Assembly (NCBI RefSeq): GCF_900090275.1
Contig: NZ_LT607755.1
Location: 4,588,001 to 4,652,000, forward strand
Length of the DNA stretch: 64,000 bases
Origin: Micromonospora zamorensis
GTDB lineage: Bacteria > Actinomycetota > Actinomycetes > Mycobacteriales > Micromonosporaceae
Direction of reading: 5' to 3'
The position numbers and the translations under genes are program-made. The notes under the pieces are model-generated. The model was given only the letters and a program-made list of their open reading frames with translations, was not told the DNA's origin and did no database searches. Below are positions 51,878 through 60,745 of this stretch, in pieces. Each line of letters begins with the position of its first letter. Positions within the stretch are counted from its first letter, which is position 1.

Positions 51878-52549
51878 ATGTGGGGAAATGTCGCACCGCG
51901 CGTGGCCGAACTGTCGCCGCTGGAACGGGTCCGGCTGCGCCGGGTCGCCATGCGGTACGCCGCACACGGCTGGGAGGTGACCCCGGGTGCCTGCCTGGCC
52001 CGCAGTCGCTTCGTCTGCGGCCGGGCCGGCTGTCCCACAGTGGGCTGCCACCCCGCCCTGGAGAACTGGGAGCTGGCTGCCAGCGCCGACCCGGCCCGGG
52101 TGGCGACCTGGTGGCGCAGTCGCCCGCACGGGGTGCTGCTGCCCACCGGCCGGGCCTTCGACGTGCTGGAGGTGCCCGCCCACCTCGGCCGGCACGTGCT
52201 CGACGCGGTGCAGATCCACCCCGCCGGCACCGGCGTACGCGGGCCGGTGCTGGTCACTCCCACCGGGCGGTGGATGTTCCTGGTCCGCCCCGGCGACCCG
52301 CTCCGACCGGAGCTGGAGCACTGCTTCCACGTGGTCCGGCACGGCCCCGGCTCGTGGATCCCCGCGCCGCCGACCCGGCTGCCCGAGGGCACTGTCCGCT
52401 GGGCGGTCGCCCCCGAGCAGGCCCGCTGGCAACTCCCGGATTCGTACCTGGTGCAGAACACGTTGATCGGGGCGCTGCGCGCCACCGGGGTGACGCTCAC
52501 CCCCGACCTGCTCCCCGGTCACCTGCCCCTGCCCCGACGAGGCATGTGA
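51878..52549 (+). CDS. Bifunctional DNA primase/polymerase-like (Prim-Pol) protein
   Basis: 223 aa. VAMRYAAHGWEVTPGACL is the usual Prim-Pol opening; FDVLEV replaces the DxD catalytic strand, so polymerase activity is doubtful. A cysteine cluster (C-X7-C-X4-C-X4-C, around residues 40-60) may hold a zinc. Family members in actinobacteria sit beside HTH-TPR regulators and DUF397 genes, with unknown roles. ATG 51878 has GAGGGGAG 9 bases upstream; ATG 51869 is in frame but too close to it. Confidence 0.8.
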   Translation: MWGNVAPRVAELSPLERVRLRRVAMRYAAHGWEVTPGACLARSRFVCGRAGCPTVGCHPALENWELAASADPARVATWWRSRPHGVLLPTGRAFDVLEVPAHLGRHVLDAVQIHPAGTGVRGPVLVTPTGRWMFLVRPGDPLRPELEHCFHVVRHGPGSWIPAPPTRLPEGTVRWAVAPEQARWQLPDSYLVQNTLIGALRATGVTLTPDLLPGHLPLPRRGM

Positions 52550-52654
52550 AACAGGCCCGGTCGACGATTCCATCCGGTGCCCGACAGCGTCGCCGGAGCG
52601 CCGGTCCTCGTTGACAGGGGGACGGCGCGAACGCGCGCCACGAACGGGGGAACG

Positions 52655-52816
52655 ATGTCCACGGACGACAGAGCCTCTCATCCCGGCGGCACCGAGCCGC
52701 CCCGGCGCAACCACCCACGACACCGCTGGGCCGGCACCCGACCGTCCGGCTCGCGCCCCGGCCGCCCACGCCCCACCGGGTCCCGCCCGGCCGGCACCCA
52801 CCGCCCGGTCCGCTAG
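52655..52816 (+). CDS. Possible 53-aa Arg/Pro-rich protein
   Basis: ATG at 52655 has GGGGGAAC just upstream. The product is STDDRASHPGGTEPP followed by Arg/Pro-rich text (RPGRPRPTGSRPAGTH), disordered. The stop overlaps the ApbE gene's stop by 3 bases on the other strand. No homology known; could be non-coding. Confidence 0.35.
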   Translation: MSTDDRASHPGGTEPPRRNHPRHRWAGTRPSGSRPGRPRPTGSRPAGTHRPVR

Positions 52817-53586
52817 TCGGTCAGCGGGATGGCGGCGGAGTAGTACTGGCGGCCGTCGTCGGTGACGACGGCGTGGGTGTGGCCGTCGTCCAGACGGTCC
52901 AGCCAGCCCAGCCCGGTGGTCCCCATGGCCAGGGCGGCGGTGGCGTACGCGTCGGCCACCCCCAGGTCGGTGCCGACCACGGTCACCGAGCGCAACCCGC
53001 TGGCCGGCGCGCCCCGACGCGGGTCCAGCACGTGCCGGCCCCTCTCGTAGACGCCGGACGTTGCCACGGCCAGGTCGGTCCCGGTGAGCACCAGGCAGGT
53101 CGACATCGCGTCCCACGGGTGCCGGATGCCGATCCGCCAGGGCTCCCCCGACGGCGAGAGACCCCGTACGCGCACGTCACCGCCGGCGTTCACGCAGTGG
53201 TTCGCGGCACCGGCGGCGAGCAGGCGATCCGAGGCGACCTGGGCCGCCCAGCCCTTGACGAAACCGGACGGGTCGAGCCGCCCGGTGGCGTACGCGTCGA
53301 AGAACCCGTCGGTGGCGCCCCACAGGTCGGCGCAGGCCTCCAGCACGAACCGCAGATCCGCGGACGCCTCGGAGAGCAGCACCTCACCCCGGTCGAAGCG
53401 GCACACCTCGCTGTCCGGCTTGTAGGTGCTGAACCGGGCGTCCACCTCACGCATCCAGGCGAAGACCTCGTCCGCAAGCTCGCGGAGGGTCGCCGGTGGC
53501 AGGTCGTCGGCGAGATCCAGGGTGATCGCCGTACCCATGATCTGTTCGACCCGGCACAGCCCGGGTCGGGTCAGCGCGGCCGGCAC
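52813..53586 (-). CDS. apbE: FAD:protein FMN transferase
   Basis: 257 aa. ApbE attaches FMN to a Ser/Thr of exported proteins. Motifs: MGTAITLDL, FSTYKPDSEVCRF, DPSGFVKGWAAQ, CVNAGGDVRVRG and VATSGVYERGRHVLDP, the last holding the metal and FMN-phosphate sites. No signal peptide or lipobox is clear from the GTG at 53586, 1 base after the FMN-binding protein gene. It is the last gene of the five-gene operon and should flavinylate the protein just before it. Confidence 0.93.
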   Translation of the reverse strand: MPAALTRPGLCRVEQIMGTAITLDLADDLPPATLRELADEVFAWMREVDARFSTYKPDSEVCRFDRGEVLLSEASADLRFVLEACADLWGATDGFFDAYATGRLDPSGFVKGWAAQVASDRLLAAGAANHCVNAGGDVRVRGLSPSGEPWRIGIRHPWDAMSTCLVLTGTDLAVATSGVYERGRHVLDPRRGAPASGLRSVTVVGTDLGVADAYATAALAMGTTGLGWLDRLDDGHTHAVVTDDGRQYYSAAIPLTD

Positions 53587-53587
53587 G

Positions 53588-54205
53588 TCAGAATGCCTGC
53601 TCGATGGCGGACCGCAGGGACTGCTTGTAGGCGTTGCTGGTCTCGGTGGCGCCGGAGACGGTGTTGAGATTGGCGCTCTGCTTCTGCACCACCTCGCCGC
53701 CGGTGCCGTCGTAGCGGTTGCTGACGTCGCCGCTGTGGATGTCGGACTCACCCCCGGTGGGCAGCGACAGTGCGACGGCCTCGATGATCCGGTTACCGGA
53801 GACCACGATCTGCACCTGCACGGACCCGTAGATCTCGCGGTCGTTCTTCGCGTCGAAGGGGGCGCCGGTGACCCGGCGGGTGGTCGACTGGGGCGCCTTG
53901 GTGGTGGTCCGCGGAGCGCTGGGGGCCTTCGTCGTCCTGGTGGCCGACGGGCGGGCGGTGGTCTTGCCGGGTTTGGGCGACGTCGACGGCCCGGCGCTGG
54001 CCGACGACGAAGGCGCTACGCCCGCCGGATCGGCACCCGGTGCGTCCGGGGCGGCGCTGGGATCGGTGCCCGGCCCGGCGGGGTTGACCGGCTGGGCGGT
54101 CGGCAGGTTCTGGGCGACCGGGGTGGCGCTCGTCGAGCCCTTGAACACCACCAGCGCGGTGGTGCTGGCGGCCAGACCGGTGATCGCGAGGAACGCGCGA
54201 CGCAT
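53588..54205 (-). CDS. Exported FMN-binding domain protein (ApbE substrate)
   Basis: 205 aa. A signal or anchor at 1-25 (RRAFLAITGLAASTTALVVF), a long Ser/Thr/Pro/Ala linker (about 28-110), then an FMN-binding domain whose SGATETSNAYKQSL carries the Thr that ApbE normally loads with FMN. ATG at 54205 follows AGGAGA by 9 bases. It is the likely electron carrier outside the membrane, fed by the ferric-reductase-like protein encoded just upstream. Confidence 0.92.
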   Translation of the reverse strand: MRRAFLAITGLAASTTALVVFKGSTSATPVAQNLPTAQPVNPAGPGTDPSAAPDAPGADPAGVAPSSSASAGPSTSPKPGKTTARPSATRTTKAPSAPRTTTKAPQSTTRRVTGAPFDAKNDREIYGSVQVQIVVSGNRIIEAVALSLPTGGESDIHSGDVSNRYDGTGGEVVQKQSANLNTVSGATETSNAYKQSLRSAIEQAF

Positions 54206-54217
54206 GGGATGCCTCTC

Positions 54218-55636
54218 CTACAACTCGAACGTGGCCAGGTGGATCTGCCGTCGGGGCACGCCGGCTCGGCGCAGCGCGCGCACCGACTGTTCCACCAGCC
54301 CGGGTGGCCCGCACAGGTAGACGTCGCGCCGGGCCACGTCGGGCACCAGCTGACGCAACCCGTCCGGGCTCATCAACTGACGGGGGCCGGGGTCGTCGCG
54401 GGAGCCGATGACGTACCAGACGGAGGTGTCCCGCTCCTGGGCCAGCCAGTCCAGCTCACGGCTGAGCAGCACGTCGGCCGGGGTACTCGCGCGGTAGATC
54501 AGGGCCGCACCCGGAGGCAGCTCCTCCAGCATGGCCCGGATGGGGGTGATGCCGCTGCCGCCGGCGATCAGCAGGGCCCGTTCGCGGACCCGGTGCGCGG
54601 CGGTGAAGGTACCCGACGGACCTTCGGCCCAGACCCGGGTGCCCGGCTCCAGGTCGCGCAGGTCGGCGGTGTGGGTGCCGACCACCTTGACGGTGACCCG
54701 CAGCCAGCGGCCGTTGGTGGCGGCCGAGACGGAGAACGGGTGCGACTGCCACCAGCAGCCCCGGGTGAGGAACCGCCACCGGAAGTGCTGGCCGCCGAGC
54801 ATCGCCAGCCGGCCGAGCCGCTCCCCGGTGAGGTAGACGGAAATGGTGTCCGGGCTCTCGGCGACCACGTCGGCGACCCGCAGCTTGTAGCGCAGGTTGA
54901 ACGCCAGCGGCGCGATCACGCGACCCCAGAGCAGGGCGGCGACCACCAGCAGGTAGAGCGCGATCCAGCCGGTGCGCACCGGGCCGGGCCGGTACAGCTG
55001 CGCGCCGTGGGTGAACTGGTGGCCGAAGCCGAGCAGCAGCACCAGATAGCTGGACAGGTGCAGCAGGTGCCACATCTCGTAGGGCAACGCCCGCCGGATC
55101 GCCCGGATGCTGCTGAACCCGACCAGCATCATGATGCCGGCGGCGACGAACGCCGAGACCATGTCCTCGTACTCGCCGAGCAACGTGCCGACCTCGGCGA
55201 GGACCGACTGCTTACGCAGGTCGGCGTAGCCGACGAGGATCAGCGACACGTGCGCCAGCACGGTGACCAGCAGGGTGGCACCGATGTCCCGGTGCCAGCG
55301 TGCCGTCTGCTCGCCGCCGATCCACCGTTCCAGCACCGGCAGTCGGCTCATCATCAGCACCTGCACCAGCAGCAGGTAACCGGCGATCAGACCGGAGATC
55401 CGACCCGCCGCCGTGACGGTCGCCGCGGTGGTCTTCAACGAGCCGGCGGACGTGCCCAGCCACCACGGCAGCACGCTGGCGACCAGGCCGACCAGGAGCA
55501 GCACGCCCAGCAGCCGCCGGCCGCCGGGTCCGCGCCGGTCCGGGATCTGCGGGGGTACGGGCGCAGCCGACCGGCCGCCGTGCCGGGACGAAGTCCCGGT
55601 ACGACGGCCGGCGGCGTGGGTGTGCGGGTACGTCAC
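54218..55636 (-). CDS. Ferric-reductase-like membrane flavoprotein (NOX/FRE type)
   Basis: 472 aa. About six to seven membrane segments (45-235) contain histidines for haem (ARWHRDIGA, LAHVSLI, MWHLLHLSSY, GFGHQFTHG). A cytoplasmic FAD/NAD domain has SHPFSVSAA (FAD), GGSGITPIRAMLEE (NAD) and LCGPPGLVEQ. It should pass electrons from NAD(P)H through FAD and haem to the outside. GTG 55636 overlaps the DUF1501 stop by 4 bases (GTGA). Confidence 0.93.
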   Translation of the reverse strand: MTYPHTHAAGRRTGTSSRHGGRSAAPVPPQIPDRRGPGGRRLLGVLLLVGLVASVLPWWLGTSAGSLKTTAATVTAAGRISGLIAGYLLLVQVLMMSRLPVLERWIGGEQTARWHRDIGATLLVTVLAHVSLILVGYADLRKQSVLAEVGTLLGEYEDMVSAFVAAGIMMLVGFSSIRAIRRALPYEMWHLLHLSSYLVLLLGFGHQFTHGAQLYRPGPVRTGWIALYLLVVAALLWGRVIAPLAFNLRYKLRVADVVAESPDTISVYLTGERLGRLAMLGGQHFRWRFLTRGCWWQSHPFSVSAATNGRWLRVTVKVVGTHTADLRDLEPGTRVWAEGPSGTFTAAHRVRERALLIAGGSGITPIRAMLEELPPGAALIYRASTPADVLLSRELDWLAQERDTSVWYVIGSRDDPGPRQLMSPDGLRQLVPDVARRDVYLCGPPGLVEQSVRALRRAGVPRRQIHLATFEL

Positions 55637-57027
55637 GCGTACAGCTTCATCGGGGCGTACTTCTGGCGGGGGAAGACCTTCTCGACCTCCGCGTTCGTGA
55701 GCCCGAACCGGCCCTGAGCCACAGCGCCGTAGACGTTGAACATGTTGTTGTACTCCGGCACGTCACCGGAATCCAGCTTGTCGAGGCCGTTCCAGGTGCC
55801 GAGCAGCGAGCCTGCCAGCTTCTTGCCGGACAGCACTGTGACAACCCCGCCGTGCCCGTGGTCGGTGCCGCCGGTGTTGGAGCCGACCCGACGGCCGAAC
55901 TCGCTGGACACCATGATCGTCACGTCGGCGGCCTGCGGGCCGAGGTCGGTGAAGAACGCGGCCATGGCACTGGCCAGGTCGTTCAACCGGCGGTGCAGTT
56001 GGCCGCCCGCACTGGTGCCCTGGTTCTCGTGGGTGTCGTAGCCACCCATGCCGACGGTGGCGACCCGGACGTTGGCGCCGCCCTTGATCAGCTGGGCGAG
56101 CTGCTTGAACGCGTTGCCGACGCCCTCGTACGTGACGCCCTCGACGGGCTGGTACGGCTTGGCGGCGAGCTTCTGGGCGGTGGCCAACGCGCCCATGCCC
56201 TCCTGCACGGCTTCCTCGACCGGGTGGTTGATCCCGGTGAACAGCCCCTTGATGGCCTTCTCGGTGGCGGCCCGGAACCGCTCGTCACCGTTGAGCCGCA
56301 ACGATCCGATGCTGTTCAGCGAGATCGCGCCGTTGTTGCCGACCAGCGAGCGGGGCAGGGTGCTGCCGATGCCGACGCTGCGGAACGCGGTGCCCTTGCC
56401 CAGGTTGTCGACCAGACCGTCCAGCCAACCGCGACCGCCGGTCTCGTTGGGCAGCCCGCCCAGGTTGCAGGCGTCCGCGGCCTGGAAGTGGCTGCGCGAC
56501 AGCCGCTCGTCCGAGACCGCCGGGATGAAGCCCAACTGGCCGGCGCCGAGCCACTTCTCCAACGGCTTGAACGCGCTGGTCAGCTTGAAGCCGCGGCCCA
56601 GGGCCAGCGAATCGTTGCCGAGCAGCAGGTCGGGGCGGGCCTTGGCGAGCACCGGGTCGTTGTCCGGTGCGATCAGGCTCAGCCCGTCCAGCCCGCCGTA
56701 GAGGAAGACGTGGATCAGGGTACCCGTCTTGGTCGCCGCGAACGACGCCGATGTGGTGACGAACTGGGCGGTGGCCAGGGCGGTGGCGGTGGCCGCGGCA
56801 CCGGCGACGAAGGTACGCCGGGTGACGCCACGACCGTCCTGCTGGGCCTCCTCCAGGTTCTCCAGGGTGCGGTAGCGGTCGAGCTCCGCGGCGTTCTCGG
56901 CGGCGACGATGTCCGCCTCCGCGCGCAGCAACGCCTCGGCCGGGTTGTCGGCCAGCCGGCGCACGTCGGGGCATTCGGGGTGCAGGGGGAAAGAGTTGTA
57001 CACAGTCTTCTCCATCGGGTGCCTCAC
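55633..57027 (-). CDS. DUF1501 family protein, Tat-exported
   Basis: 464 aa. A Tat signal begins near residue 66: VTRRTFVAGAAATATALA. The body holds the alkaline-phosphatase-like DUF1501 fold: VFLYGGLDGLSLIAP, GYDTHENQG, SSEFGRRVGSN and TDHGHGG, metal-binding Asp/His residues in the last two. The enzymatic activity is unknown. GTG 57027 overlaps the DUF1800 stop by 4 bases; ATG 57015 is an alternative. Confidence 0.9.
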   Translation of the reverse strand: MRHPMEKTVYNSFPLHPECPDVRRLADNPAEALLRAEADIVAAENAAELDRYRTLENLEEAQQDGRGVTRRTFVAGAAATATALATAQFVTTSASFAATKTGTLIHVFLYGGLDGLSLIAPDNDPVLAKARPDLLLGNDSLALGRGFKLTSAFKPLEKWLGAGQLGFIPAVSDERLSRSHFQAADACNLGGLPNETGGRGWLDGLVDNLGKGTAFRSVGIGSTLPRSLVGNNGAISLNSIGSLRLNGDERFRAATEKAIKGLFTGINHPVEEAVQEGMGALATAQKLAAKPYQPVEGVTYEGVGNAFKQLAQLIKGGANVRVATVGMGGYDTHENQGTSAGGQLHRRLNDLASAMAAFFTDLGPQAADVTIMVSSEFGRRVGSNTGGTDHGHGGVVTVLSGKKLAGSLLGTWNGLDKLDSGDVPEYNNMFNVYGAVAQGRFGLTNAEVEKVFPRQKYAPMKLYA

Positions 57028-59123
57028 CGGAGGTGGTGCTGGGGGGAAGCGAGGATCGCCCGCGCGACGGCGGTGATGGCCCCGTTGAACGTGGCGTCGA
57101 CCTTGGCGGTCGCCGGCACGCCGGCCACGCCGAGGATCAGATTCTTTTCCCGCGTGCTCAGCTTCTGACCCACCAGCCGCTGGGAGAGCGCGTCCACGTA
57201 CGCCCCGGCGGTGGCCGGCGGCTTGGCGACCAGCTTCTCCGGCGCCGTGTACGTGAAGGCGGTGCGGTAGCCGGCGAGGACCTCGCCCGCCTCGTTCCAG
57301 CCGTTGACCATGGTGCCGGCCGACGTCCAGGCGACGTAGACGTCCGGGTAGCCGTCCGGGGTGGGATGACCCATCGGGTAGTGGCCCAGCTCGCGCAGCT
57401 TGTCGTGGATCTGCCGCAGGCCGCGGGCGTACGGGGTGCGCTTGCTGTCACCGTTGTTGTGCTTCGGCGACGCGTCCGGCGAGACACCCAGGGTGCGGTA
57501 CGTGGCGACCAGGTACTCCATCGGCCGGCGCACCTTCTGGCCCACGCCGGCCCAGAACTCGGAGGAGCAGAACATCGCCATCAGCACGGGCTTGATCAGG
57601 CCGTTGTTGGTGATGTAGATCTTGGCCAGCCGGTCCACCAGGGACTTCGGCGGGGTGTCCGAGACGAAGCGGGTCGCCAGGCTCTGCGCGACGTACTTCG
57701 CGGTCGACGGGTGCAGCGCGATGTACGTGATGTACGCGTCGATCGCCGCGTCGGCCTTCTTCGGGTCCGTCGAGTTGTTCGCGTGGGTGAAGCCGAGGAT
57801 CTTCACCTTGCCGACGTAGTGCTGCTCGGGCTTGAAGACGTACTTGCCGTCCTTGTCGATGCCGCGGCCGGTCTGGAGCATGGCCGCCTGGCGCACGTCC
57901 GGCTCCTTGTAGCCGCCGTCGACGCCCACCGAGTAGAGCTCGAGGTTCTCCCGGGCGAGGTTCTCGTTGATCGCGTCCTTGCGGGAGTCCTTCTGGTTCA
58001 GGTAGATCAGCAGCGCGGGGTGCTTGTTCGCGGCGACCAGCATCTCCGGGTAGCTGCCCAGCGCGTGCTTGCGCACCACGTCCTGGTCGAACGAGTTGCG
58101 GTACACCTCGCCACCGTCGAAGTCGGCGGCGACGTGCAGGAAGTCGTTCCAGAAGTCGACCATCACCTCGAACAGTTGGCGCTTCGACCAGATCTGCCGG
58201 GCGATGGTGGCGTCGATCATCTCCCGTTCCGGCTGGGCGCCCTGCTCGTTGAGCTGGTCCCGCTGGGTGCGCAACTGCTGCACGTTGAGCTTCTGGGTCG
58301 GCAGCTCGGCGAGCTTCAGCTCGGCCTTGCTCGGCGCGATCTTCTCCGGGTCCATCTGGGCGCGGATCCAGGCGTCGATGCCCTGGTTCTTGATGTCGGC
58401 GATCACCGCGGGCGTCGGCCCGAAGGTGGTCCGCCGGGCCAGGTGCAGGATCGGATCCTTGGCCAGCACCGTCTTCACTGTCACCTGGGTCGCCGCGGCG
58501 GCGGCGGCCGGCCCGGAGAAGCTCCGTCCACCGGCCGGCGCGTTCTTCTTCAGCGCCTCGCCGGCCCGGGAGCCCATGTAGCTTTCGTTCTGCTCGGTGT
58601 AGGTACGCACCGTGCTGGGCTGCTGGCCACTGGGCCGCGCCGCGGTGCCGTCGGTCACCGTGCTGCCGGTGGCGTCACCGGCCGCCGCCTCGTCACCGAA
58701 GAGGCCGCGGATCTGCGGGGTCATGGCGAGCGCCGCACCACCGGCGACGACGGCGGCGGTGCCGCCGAGAGCCACCATGGCCTTGCGCCGGCCGACCTTG
58801 CGGCCCGGCTCGTCGTCATCGTCCAGGGTGGGCAGTCCGCTGCCGGCGGGCCGCGCCGGGGCCGGGCGTCCGAGCCCTTCCGGGCCGACCCACTGCGGCC
58901 CGCGCGGGGCGGGGGCGGGGTGCCCGGCGGGCGGGTAAGCCTCGCCGTACTGCTCGCGCGGGTCGGCCTGCGCCGGGTAGCCGCCCTGGTAGGGGTGGGG
59001 CGAGTCGTACCCGTAGGGCGCGGGCGTGTTGGGGTCGCCGTAACCGTCCGCGTTGTGGTGCTGGCGTCCGTCCCAACCGCGGTCGTCCCGCGGTCGACGT
59101 GGTGGCACATTCTGGTCGGCCAT
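57024..59123 (-). CDS. DUF1800 family protein with Pro/Gly-rich N-terminus
   Basis: 699 aa. Residues 1-110 are a disordered Pro/Tyr/Gly tract; a membrane anchor or Tat-like segment follows (GRRKAMVALGGTAAVVAGGAALAM). The DUF1800 domain (about 220-690) has LARRTTFGP at its start, MVDFWNDFLHV, NENLARENLELYSVG and the late LVATYRTLG. DUF1800 and DUF1501 genes almost always come in pairs; both are exported and uncharacterised. ATG at 59123. First gene of the operon. Confidence 0.9.
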   Translation of the reverse strand: MADQNVPPRRPRDDRGWDGRQHHNADGYGDPNTPAPYGYDSPHPYQGGYPAQADPREQYGEAYPPAGHPAPAPRGPQWVGPEGLGRPAPARPAGSGLPTLDDDDEPGRKVGRRKAMVALGGTAAVVAGGAALAMTPQIRGLFGDEAAAGDATGSTVTDGTAARPSGQQPSTVRTYTEQNESYMGSRAGEALKKNAPAGGRSFSGPAAAAAATQVTVKTVLAKDPILHLARRTTFGPTPAVIADIKNQGIDAWIRAQMDPEKIAPSKAELKLAELPTQKLNVQQLRTQRDQLNEQGAQPEREMIDATIARQIWSKRQLFEVMVDFWNDFLHVAADFDGGEVYRNSFDQDVVRKHALGSYPEMLVAANKHPALLIYLNQKDSRKDAINENLARENLELYSVGVDGGYKEPDVRQAAMLQTGRGIDKDGKYVFKPEQHYVGKVKILGFTHANNSTDPKKADAAIDAYITYIALHPSTAKYVAQSLATRFVSDTPPKSLVDRLAKIYITNNGLIKPVLMAMFCSSEFWAGVGQKVRRPMEYLVATYRTLGVSPDASPKHNNGDSKRTPYARGLRQIHDKLRELGHYPMGHPTPDGYPDVYVAWTSAGTMVNGWNEAGEVLAGYRTAFTYTAPEKLVAKPPATAGAYVDALSQRLVGQKLSTREKNLILGVAGVPATAKVDATFNGAITAVARAILASPQHHLR

Positions 59124-59554
59124 GTACCAATCCCGATTTCTGATGAGCGCCGGAAGCTGCGACCGGACAGGTGCGGCAGGTGCGGCGACTGTTGCCTGAG
59201 GGGGTTGCTACGGCAAGGTAACCAAGGCCCCATGGGCCTTCAAGGTGGGTCGAACACCATCGTGAGGGCACTTAAGACAGCGCTCAGTACGACGTCGGCG
59301 ACCAATGTCTGACCGGGCACCGGCGCGGACCTCCCCAGCAGGGCGTACGCGCGGCAGCCGGGCACGGAACGGACCACGCGGCAGTACGCGACACTTTCCG
59401 CGCCGTTCACCACCACAGACAAACTTAAGGTTCAGATAAGCCGGACATGAGGTGCCCTCACGTGGAGGAAAAGTAGCAGCGGCGGTCGAGCGTGAGCCGC
59501 CACCGCAGCGGGTATGCCGCCGAACCGCTGAACGCGTGAGGGGAAGGCAGCGCC
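59124..59554. other. Divergent control region, nothing else certain
   Basis: 431 bases between two divergent genes. It holds a 7-bp-armed dyad AAGGCCC-CAT-GGGCCTT (59224-59240) and A+T-richer stretches near 59405-59450 that may carry promoters. No gene or further repeat is seen. Confidence 0.5.
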
Positions 59555-59812
59555 ATGCTCAGCAAAGAGGATCAGCGCAGGTTCGACCAGATCACCCGTC
59601 AGCTCCGGGAGAGTGACCCGGCCTTCTTCGCCCGGCTGGACCACCGGGTCCGGGCCCGCAGGGGCCGCTATCTGATGTTGTTGACCATCGTGCTGTGGGC
59701 GTCGCTGCCGGCGATCGCCGTGTTCGCCGGTCGGATGACCGGTGCGATCTGCGCGGTGGTGCTCGTGGTCAACGCCGCGATCATGTGGCGGTTCCGCCGC
59801 CGCTGGACGTGA
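59555..59812 (+). CDS. DUF3040 small membrane protein
   Basis: 85 aa. MLSKEDQRRFDQITRQLRESDPAF is the typical DUF3040 head, followed by two membrane segments (LMLLTIVLWASLPAIAVFAG and ICAVVLVVNAAIMW). Function unknown. ATG at 59555 follows GAGGGGAAGG. Convergent with the SWIM gene 4 bases later. Confidence 0.88.
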   Translation: MLSKEDQRRFDQITRQLRESDPAFFARLDHRVRARRGRYLMLLTIVLWASLPAIAVFAGRMTGAICAVVLVVNAAIMWRFRRRWT

Positions 59813-59816
59813 CGGC

Positions 59817-60725
59817 TCACCGCTCACCCGGGCCGAACGCCCGGTACGCGCGGCGCAGCCGTTCGAGCAGTCCCGGCCCGCCGATGGCCGGGGCTGGCGC
59901 CCCGAGCTGGCGTAGCAGCAGGTCGGGACCGGTCGCCAGTCGCGGCGGCCGATCAGGCAACGGCACCGGCGGCAGCCAGAACCGGTCTGCCGCCTCCGGT
60001 AGCGGCGTCGTCGACAGCCCGGCGAGCGCGCGGGCCGCGCCGACCGGGGCCGCGACGTCCACTGTCGACTTGTCAGTGTCCGGTTCGGACACCGCGAGGA
60101 CCGGCTGGGGCTGTGGGGCGGCGCCGGTGGCCTGCACCCGACGGGCGCGCAGCTCGGCGAGCAGCTCGGCGCGGGACCGTCCGCGCCAGTGCAGCAGCTC
60201 GAACGGGTCCGCGTCGAAGGCCTCGGCCAGCAGATAGAACGTCGCTGCGAGGTGCTTGCACGGCACCGCGAAGTCGGGGCAGTTGCACCGCTGGGTCAGC
60301 TCGTCCACGGCGGCCGGGAAGAGCGGCGCGCCAGCGGCGACGAACAGCTCCTCCAGCTCGTCGGGGAGGTCCCCGGCGAGCAGCCGGGCGCTGAAGAACG
60401 CCTGCCCGGCCAACTCCTCCTCGATTCGGGACCAGAGCGCCGCCGGGAACGGCCGCAGCGCGATGGACACCTGGTACGGCTGCGGCCGGGAGCCCTGCAC
60501 CACCGCGCTGACCAGCCCGGGTGTGATGTCGAGCGAGAGCACCTGACCGGCCCGCGCGTACGACCGGCCGCGGGTCAACCGGGTGCCGAGCGCGAACGAC
60601 TCCAGCACCTCCAGGAAACGCCGGGACCACCAGGACCGGCCGATCGCGCCCCGGGCGCTGCGCGCCCGCAGACCCCCGTCGACCTTGCGAGGGCGGCCGT
60701 AGTCGGCGAACCTGTCGGTGCTCAC
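59817..60725 (-). CDS. SWIM zinc-finger protein
   Basis: 302 aa. The SWIM motif is CNCPDFAVPCKHLAATFYLLAEAF (CxC...CxH) at about residues 145-168; it binds zinc and nucleic acid or protein. The C-terminal part is Pro/Ala-rich and disordered. GTG 60725 has AGGGAAG 7 bases upstream; GTG 60746 also fits and overlaps the helicase stop by one base. It is coupled to the SNF2 helicase, and the two probably act as a unit. Confidence 0.9.
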   Translation of the reverse strand: MSTDRFADYGRPRKVDGGLRARSARGAIGRSWWSRRFLEVLESFALGTRLTRGRSYARAGQVLSLDITPGLVSAVVQGSRPQPYQVSIALRPFPAALWSRIEEELAGQAFFSARLLAGDLPDELEELFVAAGAPLFPAAVDELTQRCNCPDFAVPCKHLAATFYLLAEAFDADPFELLHWRGRSRAELLAELRARRVQATGAAPQPQPVLAVSEPDTDKSTVDVAAPVGAARALAGLSTTPLPEAADRFWLPPVPLPDRPPRLATGPDLLLRQLGAPAPAIGGPGLLERLRRAYRAFGPGER

Positions 60726-60745
60726 GCCAGAGCTTCCCTCGCTCA

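Noticed and set aside
57033..59312. Long plus-strand open frame opposite DUF1800
   Set aside because: A shadow frame; Val/Leu/Gly-rich product with no domain, while the minus strand has a complete family match.
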